This document shows, piece after piece, positions 45,705-54,088 of a stretch of 64,000 nt of DNA. The stretch is from Acidipila rosea (GTDB lineage Bacteria; Acidobacteriota; Terriglobia; Terriglobales; Acidobacteriaceae). The notes under the pieces are model-generated. The model ran no database searches. It had not been told where the DNA came from and worked only from the letters and a program-made list of their open reading frames with translations. The stretch is taken from assembly GCF_004339725.1 (NCBI RefSeq), contig NZ_SMGK01000002.1:372001-436000 (forward strand), given 5' to 3'. How positions within the stretch are numbered: position 1 is the stretch's first letter; each line of letters begins with the position of its first letter. Made by a program: the position numbers and the translations under genes.

Positions 45705-46115
45705 ATGTTGAAAGGATTTCGCGATTTCATTCTGCGCGGCAACGTTGTTGACCTGGCAGTCGCGGTCGTTATCGGCACTGCATTCACTGGCATCGTCAAT
45801 GCGCTGGTCGCCGACCTGATTAACCCGTTGATCGCAGCTATCGTCCACAAGCCGGACTTCTCCTACCTTGTGTTTCACCTGCACGGCGGTGTCATCAAAT
45901 ACGGCGACTTCCTCAACGCCGTGATTGCGTTTCTGCTGATTGCATCCTCGGTCTACTTCTTCGTCGTCCTGCCCATTAATTCCCTGTTGAAGAAATTTCG
46001 TCCCGTCAAAGCGGCGCCGCCGGCCAATCGTCCCTGCCCGGAGTGCCTCAGCGATATTCCCCTCGCTGCCAAGCGTTGCTCGCACTGTGGGCAGCCCGTA
46101 CCTGCCGTTGCCTGA
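45705..46115 (+). CDS. mscL: Large-conductance mechanosensitive channel MscL with C-terminal zinc ribbon
   Basis: 136-aa membrane channel relieving hypo-osmotic shock. GAAGGAG precedes the ATG. TM1 (~16-45) begins with the conserved MLKGFRDFILRGNVVDLAVA; TM2 (~68-92, FLNAVIAFLLIASSVYFFVV) follows a short periplasmic loop. Instead of the usual cytoplasmic helical bundle alone, the C terminus ends with a zinc-ribbon-like module, C111xxC114 and C125xxC128 (CPECLSDIPLAAKRCSHCGQ). That extension may bind zinc and modulate gating or assembly. Confidence 0.95.
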   Translation: MLKGFRDFILRGNVVDLAVAVVIGTAFTGIVNALVADLINPLIAAIVHKPDFSYLVFHLHGGVIKYGDFLNAVIAFLLIASSVYFFVVLPINSLLKKFRPVKAAPPANRPCPECLSDIPLAAKRCSHCGQPVPAVA

Positions 46116-46237
46116 GGGGAACTTGCGAGACCCCCTTCCCAGAGCATCCGCCGTGAGAGTAGTATTCTGCGCCGCAAGGGGATACATCCTCTGTTGCGCT
46201 CTGTATCTCCGGCGGAAGGCAACTCTGGGGGTGAAAT

Positions 46238-47236
46238 ATGGGCGTTTCTCGTTCGAAGCAGTTGTTGTTCGCACCACTGGCCGTAGCCTTCGCTCTCCTG
46301 GCCGGCTGCGAACGTCACAGCAAGTCTGAACGCTACTATCTCGTAGCCACCAACATCGATCTGCCCTACTGGCAGACTGCCAAAGCCGGCCTGCAGCAGG
46401 CGGCGGCGCAATATGGCGTGACCGCGGAAATGAGCGGCCCTTCTGTTTTTGATCCAGCAGGAGAGGTCGATGAAATGCGCGCCATCATCGCGAAAAAGCC
46501 CATGGGCATTCTCGTGTCGGTGGCAGACCCCACCACCCTGGGGCCGGAGATCAACAAGGCCATCTCTGCAGGCATTCCCGTCATCACCATCGACTCGGAT
46601 GCGCCAGACAGCAATCGTCTCTACTTCATCGGGACCAATAACCTCGAAGCCGGACGGCTTGGAGGCCAGCGCCTGGCCGCACAGCTGAACGGCAAAGGCA
46701 ATGTCGTCTTCTTCACCATGCCGTCCCAGCCGAACCTCGTAGAGCGGCTCAAAGGCTACAAGGATGTTCTCTCGACCTACCCCGGCATCAAGATAACCGA
46801 GGTCTTTGACATGAAGGGCGATTCCGGTACGGCCATGGACAAGACTGAAGAATACCTTGCCCGCAAGGGTGCCGATCAGGTCAACGGCTACGTTTGCCTT
46901 GAGGCATCCGCAGGCAAGGACGTCGCAGAGGCCTTCAAGCGGCAGCATGCTACCGGCCGAGTGCTGATCGCGATGGATGTCGATAGAGCCACGCTGCAAC
47001 TGGTCAAGGATGGGACGATCGATGCAACCATCTCACAAAAACCCTACACAATGGCGCTGCTAGGGCTAAAGGGTCTTGACGATCTTCATCACTATCCGCT
47101 AAAAACACTCAACCGCGACTATGAACTCGATGCCCAATCTCCGATCCCCGCTTTCGTGGATACCGGAGTCTCCCTGGTGGACAAGAGCAACGTAGACCAG
47201 TTTCTCCAATCGGGCAGCAATCAGGCCAGACGATGA
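46238..47236 (+). CDS. Sugar-binding periplasmic lipoprotein (ABC or orphan)
   Basis: 332-aa lipoprotein, lipobox ALLAGC with C24, preceded by GGGGGTGA. The mature part is a type I periplasmic-binding protein (Peripl_BP_4, RbsB/XylF-like): YYLVATNIDLPYWQTAKAGL, PMGILVSVADPTTLGPEINK, then GIPVITIDSDAPDSNRLYFI and TNNLEAGRLGGQRLA. These match the ribose/galactose-binding group. No ABC ATPase or permease gene is adjacent, so it is an orphan: either it serves a transporter encoded elsewhere or a sensory system. Confidence 0.88.
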   Translation: MGVSRSKQLLFAPLAVAFALLAGCERHSKSERYYLVATNIDLPYWQTAKAGLQQAAAQYGVTAEMSGPSVFDPAGEVDEMRAIIAKKPMGILVSVADPTTLGPEINKAISAGIPVITIDSDAPDSNRLYFIGTNNLEAGRLGGQRLAAQLNGKGNVVFFTMPSQPNLVERLKGYKDVLSTYPGIKITEVFDMKGDSGTAMDKTEEYLARKGADQVNGYVCLEASAGKDVAEAFKRQHATGRVLIAMDVDRATLQLVKDGTIDATISQKPYTMALLGLKGLDDLHHYPLKTLNRDYELDAQSPIPAFVDTGVSLVDKSNVDQFLQSGSNQARR

Positions 47237-47308
47237 GTTTAAGCGCGTTTTAATGATGTTCTATCGAAAAATACATGCCCAAAGCGTGCGCCTCGTCGTG
47301 TGCTTCTC

Positions 47309-47337
47309 TTGACTCTGCACCGCTGAAAATCTATCGT
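47309..47337 (+). promoter_or_regulatory. Sigma-70-type promoter for the nuo operon
   Basis: TTGACT, 17-bp spacer, TATCGT, in the 145-bp gap between the binding-protein gene and nuoA. The expected transcription start is ~47344, leaving a short 5' leader before the nuoA ATG. The -10 hexamer deviates at the fourth and fifth positions. Confidence 0.55.
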
Positions 47338-47381
47338 CAGAGCAGGGGCGTGCAAGCTCTCTATCCTCTAAGGCTAAGTGA

Positions 47382-47789
47382 ATGCATTCGCAGAATTATT
47401 TCTGGAACTATCTGCCGCTGATGATGCAAATAATTGTGGCTGTTGGGCTTGGATGTTCCATGGTTACCATGTCCTGGCTCATTGGTCGGCACCGCAAGAG
47501 CAGTGTAAAGCTGGCCGCTTATGAGTGCGGCGTTCCCGCCGAAGGCGACGCGCGCGGACGTTTCTCCGTCCGCTTCTATATGGTCGCCATGTTGTTTATC
47601 CTTTTTGATGTGGAAGCTGTCTTCATGCTTCCCTGGGCCGTCATCTACCGCAGGCTGCCTGCCATCACCGGTTCCCGCATGTTCGGTTTCTGGGAGATGC
47701 TGGTTTATCTCGGATTTGTTCTGGTTGGATTCTTTTACATCTGGAAGAAGGGCATTCTCGATTGGGCTCAGGACAAGGGCGACCTATGA
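47382..47789 (+). CDS. nuoA: NADH-quinone oxidoreductase subunit A
   Basis: 135-aa inner-membrane subunit with three transmembrane helices (~12-34, ~65-88 and ~100-123). The loop after helix 1 carries YECGVPAEGDARGRFSVRFY, the conserved ECG segment at the quinone-site region, and FILFDVEAVFMLPWAV follows with its conserved acids in helix 2. First gene of the complex I operon, just after a sigma-70-like promoter. Its stop overlaps the nuoC start as ATGA, leaving no room for nuoB. Confidence 0.95.
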   Translation: MHSQNYFWNYLPLMMQIIVAVGLGCSMVTMSWLIGRHRKSSVKLAAYECGVPAEGDARGRFSVRFYMVAMLFILFDVEAVFMLPWAVIYRRLPAITGSRMFGFWEMLVYLGFVLVGFFYIWKKGILDWAQDKGDL

Positions 47790-48283
47790 GTGAGGCGTCT
47801 GTTTTCGGCAAGGATGCAGTGCGTGAAGCACTGCCTGACAACCGCGCTCTGGCCGCAGTGCTTGGCTGGAAAGAGGATGCGCTGGTTGACGCCAAGTACG
47901 ACCGTGGCGAGTTGACCCTCACCATTGCGAAAGACGACATCCGTGCAGCAGCCCGCGCAGTGAAGGCCGGGGGCTACGAGTTTCTTGAAGATGTGACATG
48001 TGTCGACTGGTATCCGGCGGAGCCGCGCTTCCAGGTTACCTATCACATCCTCTCCATGCAGCAGAAACAGCGCGTGAGGCTGGTGGCGATGGTTGAGAGC
48101 CTTGACCTCAGCATCGAGAGCATCACCTCCGTCTGGCCTTCGGCGAATTTCTACGAACGCGAGGTCTGGGATCTCTTCGGAGTCCGCTTCCATGGCCACC
48201 CTGATCTTCGGCGCATCATGATGCCGGAGGAGTGGGAAGGTCACCCGTTACGCAAGGACTACCCCGTGGAGGGCTACCGCTAA
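47786..48283 (+). CDS. nuoC: NADH-quinone oxidoreductase subunit C
   Basis: 165-aa peripheral-arm subunit (30-kDa family). Start at MSEASVFG is fixed by the ATGA overlap with nuoA. Conserved segments: GGYEFLEDVTCVDWYPAEPR, then ESITSVWPSANFYEREVWDL and FGVRFHGHPDLRRIMMPEEW, ending with HPLRKDYPVEGY, the classic C-terminal block. It directly follows nuoA, where nuoB would normally intervene. The TAA stop overlaps the nuoD ATG as TAATG. Confidence 0.96.
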   Translation: MSEASVFGKDAVREALPDNRALAAVLGWKEDALVDAKYDRGELTLTIAKDDIRAAARAVKAGGYEFLEDVTCVDWYPAEPRFQVTYHILSMQQKQRVRLVAMVESLDLSIESITSVWPSANFYEREVWDLFGVRFHGHPDLRRIMMPEEWEGHPLRKDYPVEGYR

Positions 48284-49524
48284 TGCCAGACATGCCAGAG
48301 ATCTCTGATTTTGTAGCGACCTCCACCCTGCTCCAGGCCCGTCCGGAAGAGGGTTCAGGCGACCGCACAATGGTCCTGAACATGGGCCCGCAACACCCAT
48401 CTACCCACGGCGTACTGCGTCTGGTGATTGAAATCGACGGTGAAACGGTCACCCGGGTGGTGCCAGACATCGGCTATTTGCACACGGGCATTGAGAAGAC
48501 CTGCGAGGCTAAGTTCTATCAGCAGGTTGTGCCGATGACTGACCGCATCGATTACCTCTCACCGATGACGAATAATCTCTGCTATTGCCTCGCGGTGGAG
48601 AAATTGATCGGGATAGAGATTCCGGAGCGTGCGATCTATCTTCGCGTGCTGCTCAATGAGTTGACGCGGCTGAACTCGCATCTGGTCTGGCTGGGCACGC
48701 ATGCCATGGACATTGGCGCGCTCACTGTCTTCCTCTACACCTTCCGCGAGCGCGAAGAGATTCTGCGCATCTTTGAGATGGTTTCAGGGCAGCGCATGAT
48801 GACCTCCTACTTCCGCGTTGGAGGCATTGCGCTCGAGCCGCCGCTGGACTTCTTTGATCGGGTTCGCAATCTTCTGAAGATTCTTCCCGAGAAGATCGAT
48901 GAATACCAGAATCTGCTGACCGGCAATCCCATCTGGGTCGGACGTCTGAAGGGTGTCGGCCACCTGAGCGCAGCGGATGCTATCGCGCTTGGTGTCACAG
49001 GTCCGCCGCTACGCGCCTCCGGTGTTGACTGGGATCTGCGCCGCGATATGCCCTACTCCGGCTACGAAAAGTTCCAGTTCCGCGTGCCGATCTCCAACGA
49101 TGGCGACGTCTGGGCGCGCTACGTGGTGCGCCTGGAGGAGATGCGCGAATCGGTCAAGATCGCCCAGCAGGCACTCGATGGTATGCCAGGCGGCCCCATC
49201 AAGGCTGACGCTCCTAAGATCGTCCTGCCTGACCGCGAAAAGATGAAGACCCAGATGGAATCCCTCATCTATCACTTCAAGATTGTGACAGAAGGCTTCC
49301 AGGTTCCAGCAGGCGAGGTCTATCAGGCCGTCGAATCGCCGCGCGGGGAGATGGGTTATTACGTTGTCAGCGACGGTACGGCCAAGCCCTACCGGGTGCA
49401 CATGCGTAATCCTTCGTTTGCAACCCTGCAGGCGCTGCAGACAATGTGCGCAGGCCGCCTGATTGCCGACGTTGTCGCCGTAATCGGCTCGATCGACATC
49501 GTCCTAGGGGAGATCGACCGGTGA
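48283..49524 (+). CDS. nuoD: NADH-quinone oxidoreductase subunit D
   Basis: 413-aa 49-kDa subunit that, with NuoB, forms the quinone site. Start at MPDMPEISDF is fixed by TAATG coupling. Conserved: MVLNMGPQHPSTHGVLRLV with the quinone-site histidine, VPDIGYLHTGIEKTCEAKFY, MTDRIDYLSPMTNNLCYCLA, and near the C terminus SPRGEMGYYVVSDG and IGSIDIVLGEIDR. It is related to hydrogenase large subunits but lacks the nickel cysteines, as expected for NuoD. Overlaps the next small gene as GTGA. Confidence 0.97.
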   Translation: MPDMPEISDFVATSTLLQARPEEGSGDRTMVLNMGPQHPSTHGVLRLVIEIDGETVTRVVPDIGYLHTGIEKTCEAKFYQQVVPMTDRIDYLSPMTNNLCYCLAVEKLIGIEIPERAIYLRVLLNELTRLNSHLVWLGTHAMDIGALTVFLYTFREREEILRIFEMVSGQRMMTSYFRVGGIALEPPLDFFDRVRNLLKILPEKIDEYQNLLTGNPIWVGRLKGVGHLSAADAIALGVTGPPLRASGVDWDLRRDMPYSGYEKFQFRVPISNDGDVWARYVVRLEEMRESVKIAQQALDGMPGGPIKADAPKIVLPDREKMKTQMESLIYHFKIVTEGFQVPAGEVYQAVESPRGEMGYYVVSDGTAKPYRVHMRNPSFATLQALQTMCAGRLIADVVAVIGSIDIVLGEIDR

Positions 49525-49874
49525 GCTCCCTTGTCGATGGCACACGGGTCTACTCCGAGTTGTGGACGTCCTTCGTATCCCTGATACGCTCGTATGCGGC
49601 GGCTCATGAACTGGGCCGCAAGAGCGGCCATGCCGTCATCGAGGCCAGCAGCAGCCAGTTAACGGTGACAACGCCGGACTCCCTGCTGACGATCGTCTTC
49701 GATGAAAAGACCGGGCACGGGCGTTGGACGCTTGCGACAGGCCAGCAGAGCGGTACTTTCCGCATTCATGAAGACAGTACGGTCGAATTCAGCGATCGCA
49801 TGGGTCGAATTGATCTCGAAATAGCAGCAGAAGCATTCACAGCCAAAATTCTGGACGAGGATCGCGCAGCATGA
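49521..49874 (+). CDS. Unrecognised 117-aa protein inside the nuo operon
   Basis: Soluble protein of unknown family with a GTG start inside the nuoD stop (GTGA) and a stop overlapping the nuoE ATG (ATGA), so it is translated as part of the operon. The N-terminal half is helical (YSELWTSFVSLIRSYAAAHE), the C-terminal half is beta-rich (SSSQLTVTTPDSLLTIVFDE, TFRIHEDSTVEFSDR), ending in an acidic helix. No signal peptide, cysteine cluster motif or membrane helix. No canonical complex I subunit matches it. It could be an accessory subunit or assembly factor; that is inference from position. Confidence 0.75.
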   Translation: MSSLVDGTRVYSELWTSFVSLIRSYAAAHELGRKSGHAVIEASSSQLTVTTPDSLLTIVFDEKTGHGRWTLATGQQSGTFRIHEDSTVEFSDRMGRIDLEIAAEAFTAKILDEDRAA

Positions 49875-50380
49875 GTACACCCGCAACCACAATTTTCTCG
49901 CCTGCCCTGGCGGCGCGATTCGACAAGCTGGTGACCCTCTACCCTGTACGCCGGTCAGCGCTCGTCCCCATGCTGCTCTATTCGCAGGATGAAGTGGGCT
50001 ACATCTCGGATGCAGTCGTCGAAGAGATTGCAGTAAGGATCGGCATCACCCCGCTGGATGTGCGGAACGTCCTCAGCTACTACTCCATGCTGCGGACCAA
50101 GCCAGTCGGCAAGTACAACGTGCAGGTCTGCACGAATATCTCCTGCATGTTGAAGGATGGCTACGGCATCCTCGATCACTGCAAGCAGCGGCTGGGCATC
50201 GGACACAAAGAGGTCACCCCGGATGGACTCTTTTCTCTCGAAGAGGTGGAGTGCATCGGGGCCTGCTGCTGGGCACCGGCCGTACAGATCAACTACGACT
50301 TCTACGACGACCTGACACCGGAAAAGATGGATAAAGTTCTCGAAGACTATCGCGCTGGGCGCGGGAAGGAAACCCTTTAG
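49871..50380 (+). CDS. nuoE: NADH-quinone oxidoreductase subunit E
   Basis: 169-aa 24-kDa subunit of the NADH-dehydrogenase module. A four-helix N-terminal part (~10-80) leads to a thioredoxin-like [2Fe-2S] domain with ligands in VCTNISCML (CxxxxC) and ECIGACCWAP (CxxxC), the N1a cluster. Start ATG overlaps the preceding stop. The next gene starts two bases after its stop. Forms the NADH-oxidising core with NuoF. Confidence 0.96.
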   Translation: MSTPATTIFSPALAARFDKLVTLYPVRRSALVPMLLYSQDEVGYISDAVVEEIAVRIGITPLDVRNVLSYYSMLRTKPVGKYNVQVCTNISCMLKDGYGILDHCKQRLGIGHKEVTPDGLFSLEEVECIGACCWAPAVQINYDFYDDLTPEKMDKVLEDYRAGRGKETL

Positions 50381-50381
50381 T

Positions 50382-51689
50382 ATGCCAAGGCTTGTTTCTC
50401 ACCCGGATGAAGTGAAGATCATCTCCCGCCGCTTCGGACAAGGCGCAGCAGAGATTGACAGATACATTGAGCTGGACGGCTACAAGGCTGCTCAGGCTGC
50501 CATCGAGAAGGGTCCTGAATGGATCATCGCCGAGATGAAGGCCTCCGGCCTTCGCGGGCGCGGCGGCGCAGGCTTCCCCACCGGCATGAAGTGGTCCTTT
50601 GTGCCCAAGCAGTCCGAGAAGCCGAAGTACGTCCTGGTCAACGGCGACGAAAGCGAGCCGGGCACCTGCAAGGATCACCTGATCTTCCTCCACGATCCGC
50701 ATGCCGTTATCGAGGGCACGCTGATCGCCGGTCTCGCCATCGGGGCGAAGATGGGCTTCATCTATCTCCGCGGCGAGTATCGCTACCTGCTCAAGATCAT
50801 GGAGAAGGCAGTCGCCGATGCTTACGCCAAGGGCTTTCTCGGCAAGAACATATTCGGCAGCGGCATTGACTTCGAAGTCGTCACGCAAACCGGTGCAGGG
50901 GCCTATGAAGTGGGCGAAGAGTCCGCTCTCATGGAATCGCTCGAAGGCAAGCGCGGAGTGCCGCGCATCAAGCCGCCCTTCCCTGCCGTGGTCGGACTCT
51001 ACGGCGGCCCCACGGTCATCAACAACGCTGAGACCATCGCCACCGCACCCCACATTCTCCTGATGGGCGGCGAGGCCTACGCAAAGGTCGGCACCGAGCG
51101 CAATGGTGGAACGCGACTCTTCGGTATCAGCGGACACGTTGAGCGTCCCGGCGTCTACGAGCTGCCGATGGGCTTCAACCTCAAGCGTGCCATCTACGAG
51201 GTTGCAGGTGGCATTCCCGGCGGCAAGAAGCTGAAGGCTGTCGTTCCCGGAGGCTCGTCTACACCGGTGCTGCTCCCAGAAGAAATTGACGTAGGCCTGG
51301 ACTTCGACCAGATGGCAAAGGCCGGCACCATGCTCGGATCAGGCGGCGTAGTCGTCATCGACGAGAGTGTCTGCATGGTCGAGTTCGCGCTGAGAACGAT
51401 CAAGTTCTACCAGCACGAGAGCTGCGGCTGGTGCATCCCGTGCCGTGAGGGTACAGACTGGCTGAAGAAGTCCATCACCCGGCTCCACGCAGGCGGCGCG
51501 GTCGATAAGGACATCGACAACATCCGCTACCTGGCCGAGAACATGATGGGCAGAACCTTCTGTCCGCTCGGAGACGCAGCGGCGATGCCGACGATTGGTT
51601 TCGTCAAGAAGTTCCGCCACGAGTTTGAAGAGCATTTGAACGGCAAAGGCTGCCCCTACGAGCATCAGCGCGAGGCTGTGCTGGTTTAA
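50382..51689 (+). CDS. nuoF: NADH-quinone oxidoreductase subunit F
   Basis: 435-aa NADH- and FMN-binding 51-kDa subunit. Nucleotide sites: GLRGRGGAGFPTGMKW (NADH/FMN loop, near residue 58) and LVNGDESEPGTCKD. The N3 cluster is bound by SCGWCIPCREGT (CxxCxxC) plus a distal cysteine in RTFCPLGDAA. Length and C terminus are normal. Start ATG follows nuoE by one base. Catalyses hydride transfer from NADH into the cluster chain. A 43-bp gap to nuoG is the largest internal gap up to that point. Confidence 0.97.
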   Translation: MPRLVSHPDEVKIISRRFGQGAAEIDRYIELDGYKAAQAAIEKGPEWIIAEMKASGLRGRGGAGFPTGMKWSFVPKQSEKPKYVLVNGDESEPGTCKDHLIFLHDPHAVIEGTLIAGLAIGAKMGFIYLRGEYRYLLKIMEKAVADAYAKGFLGKNIFGSGIDFEVVTQTGAGAYEVGEESALMESLEGKRGVPRIKPPFPAVVGLYGGPTVINNAETIATAPHILLMGGEAYAKVGTERNGGTRLFGISGHVERPGVYELPMGFNLKRAIYEVAGGIPGGKKLKAVVPGGSSTPVLLPEEIDVGLDFDQMAKAGTMLGSGGVVVIDESVCMVEFALRTIKFYQHESCGWCIPCREGTDWLKKSITRLHAGGAVDKDIDNIRYLAENMMGRTFCPLGDAAAMPTIGFVKKFRHEFEEHLNGKGCPYEHQREAVLV

Positions 51690-51732
51690 GCGGAATCAAC
51701 CGAGTCTCTCCGGCTGAGAGCGCAAGGAAAAT

Positions 51733-54075
51733 ATGGCTGACGTAACATTTACCGTCGACGGCAAGAAGCTCACTGCACCTGCAGGCACGCTGCTCATTGA
51801 CGCCTGCCGCAAGGCGGGCATTGAGATTCCTGCCTTCTGCTACTATCCCGGACTCTCGCTCCAGGCCGCCTGCCGCATGTGCGTCGTGCGCCTCGAGAAG
51901 GTTCCCAAGCTGCAAACCGCCTGCACCACGCCTGTCGCTGAAGGCATGGTTGTGACCACTGAGAGCGACGAGATCAAGCAGTCGCGGAAGGCGATCCTCG
52001 AACTGCTGCTCGGCAATCATCCTCTCGACTGCCCGGTCTGCGATGCGGGCGGCGAGTGCGAACTGCAGGACATGACGTTCAAGTACGGAGCAGCGGAGTC
52101 GAAGTACGTCGAGATCAAGCAGCACCGTGAGGAGCAGCAGTGGTCGCCGGTCGTTTTCTTTGATCGTCCTCGCTGCATCCTCTGCTACCGCTGCGTTCGT
52201 GTCTGCGGCGAAGGCATGGATGTCTGGGCGCTTGGCGTACAGAATCGCGGCGTTTCGAGCGTGATCTCGCCCAACGGCGAAGACCATCTCGACTGCGAAG
52301 AATGCGGCATGTGCATCGACATCTGCCCGGTTGGCGCGCTCACCTCCGGCACCTACCGCTACAAGACGCGGCCATGGGAGATGAACCACGTCGCCACCGT
52401 CTGCACCCACTGCGGCGATGGCTGCAAGACCACCCTTGGCGTTCGCAGTGTGGATGACGGCTCTGAGATCATTCGCGGCGACAACCGTGACAAGAGCGGC
52501 ATGAACGGCGACTTCCTCTGCATCAAGGGCCGCTACGCCTTCGACTTCACCACCCGCGAGGACCGCATCACCAAGCCCCTCGTGCGGCAACCCAACGGCC
52601 AGCTGGCCGAGGTCAGCTGGGAGCAGGCGCTCGAGCACGCGGGAATGAAGCTGCGTGAGATTCGCGATACCCGCGGCGGCAGCGCGATCGGCGTCATCGG
52701 CTCCACGCGCACAACCAATGAAGAAGCTTACCTGCTGCAGAAATTCGCGCGCACGGTTCTCAACACCAACAACATCGACCACCATCGCACGGCAGACTAC
52801 GCCAGCTTTGCGGCTGCCCTGCAGGGTAAAGCAGGCCGCACCGCTTCCCTGCGCGACTTTCTGACCGCACCGGCAATCCTGCTGCTCGGCAACGATGCAA
52901 CCGAACAACATCCCGCACTGGCGTGGAATATCCGCAGCAATGTCCGCCAGAATCGCGCGCGGCTCTATGTCGCCAACCATGCAGACATCAAGCTGCACCG
53001 CCAGGCGAAATCCTTCCTCCAGATACCGCAGGATGGCTATGCAGCTCTGGTTCAGTACCTGGCAGGAAACGAAGCAGGGTTTGATGGTACCGAGATTTCT
53101 GCTGCCTTCCGGGAAGCGCTCCGCAAGGAAGAGTCTCTGGTCATCGCCTTCGGTTCGGAGTTCCGCGGTCGCGATATCCAATCACTGGTCGACTTTGGCC
53201 TGGGACTTCCCAATGTGAAGTTCGCGGCGCTCGGCGATTATGCCAACTCCCGCGGCGCAGCAGACATGGGCCTGATGCCGGATCTGCTACCCGGCTACGT
53301 ACCACTTGCAGCCGCAAAACACTTCGGTGAGGAGTATCCATCGCTTCCGTCTGCTCCCGGACTCGACATGCTGCAGATGTTCGACGCGGCGGAAGCAGGC
53401 AATCTTGGCGCGCTCTATGTCGTCGGCTCAAATCCAGTCGAGCGCTACGGCATCGATCCTACGGCGCTGAAGAATACCTTCCTCATCGTGCAGGACATGT
53501 TCATGACGGAGACGGCCGCAGTCGCAGACGTCATCTTTCCCGCCGCCAATCTCTACGAGAAGAGCGGTACCGTCACCAACACCTATGGCGACCTTCAGTT
53601 AGCCAAGAAGGCTGCCGACAAAGCAGGCGTTCGCACTGACTTTGAGTTGATTGTTCGTCTCGCGGACAAGATGGGCGCCGACCCGAAGAAGCTGGTCCCC
53701 TTCGGTCGTGGTGTACGTGCCGACATGGGCCAGACGCGCGGTGCACAGTCCGGCGAGGCCGATCGTCACGCAGTCTGGCTAGCGGCCAACAACCTCGAGC
53801 CGAAGCTCAGCCCGTTCGATCCCTTCGCAGTGTTCGACGAAATTCAGCGCCTCGTGCCGTCTTACAATGTCTCCCGATTCGAGCTGCTCGGCGGGCAGGA
53901 CAAGCAGACGAGGAGCGATCTGGTTCAGATCGAACTCGATCCCGCGCGTCGAGACCTGGTGCTTCCCGCCAACGACACGCTCTTTACCTCCGGCACACTC
54001 GGACGCTACAGCAGGATGCTCCACTCTGTGATGGAGTCGCGCACCACCAAACCCGCGGAAACAGCGGCAGACTAA
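51733..54075 (+). CDS. nuoG: NADH-quinone oxidoreductase subunit G
   Basis: 780-aa iron-sulfur subunit; AAGGAAA lies before the ATG. Clusters by order: [2Fe-2S] N1b (PAFCYYPGLSLQAACRMCVV), then N5 (HPLDCPVCDAGGECELQDM with a His ligand), N4 (CILCYRCVRVC and CEECGMCIDICPVG). A further CTHCGDGC with a later cysteine in FLCIKGRYAF matches the extra N7 cluster. The molybdopterin-oxidoreductase-like domain (~250-740) is present but lacks a catalytic role in complex I. Length is somewhat below the E. coli protein. Confidence 0.96.
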   Translation: MADVTFTVDGKKLTAPAGTLLIDACRKAGIEIPAFCYYPGLSLQAACRMCVVRLEKVPKLQTACTTPVAEGMVVTTESDEIKQSRKAILELLLGNHPLDCPVCDAGGECELQDMTFKYGAAESKYVEIKQHREEQQWSPVVFFDRPRCILCYRCVRVCGEGMDVWALGVQNRGVSSVISPNGEDHLDCEECGMCIDICPVGALTSGTYRYKTRPWEMNHVATVCTHCGDGCKTTLGVRSVDDGSEIIRGDNRDKSGMNGDFLCIKGRYAFDFTTREDRITKPLVRQPNGQLAEVSWEQALEHAGMKLREIRDTRGGSAIGVIGSTRTTNEEAYLLQKFARTVLNTNNIDHHRTADYASFAAALQGKAGRTASLRDFLTAPAILLLGNDATEQHPALAWNIRSNVRQNRARLYVANHADIKLHRQAKSFLQIPQDGYAALVQYLAGNEAGFDGTEISAAFREALRKEESLVIAFGSEFRGRDIQSLVDFGLGLPNVKFAALGDYANSRGAADMGLMPDLLPGYVPLAAAKHFGEEYPSLPSAPGLDMLQMFDAAEAGNLGALYVVGSNPVERYGIDPTALKNTFLIVQDMFMTETAAVADVIFPAANLYEKSGTVTNTYGDLQLAKKAADKAGVRTDFELIVRLADKMGADPKKLVPFGRGVRADMGQTRGAQSGEADRHAVWLAANNLEPKLSPFDPFAVFDEIQRLVPSYNVSRFELLGGQDKQTRSDLVQIELDPARRDLVLPANDTLFTSGTLGRYSRMLHSVMESRTTKPAETAAD

Positions 54076-54088
54076 GGAAAGATAAAGC

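Noticed and set aside
45953-46999. 348-codon minus-strand frame across mscL and the binding protein
   Set aside because: Overlaps two clear genes on the plus strand and has no family motif.
51604-53181. 525-codon minus-strand frame across nuoG
   Set aside because: Opposite-strand shadow of nuoG, whose iron-sulfur motifs are intact.
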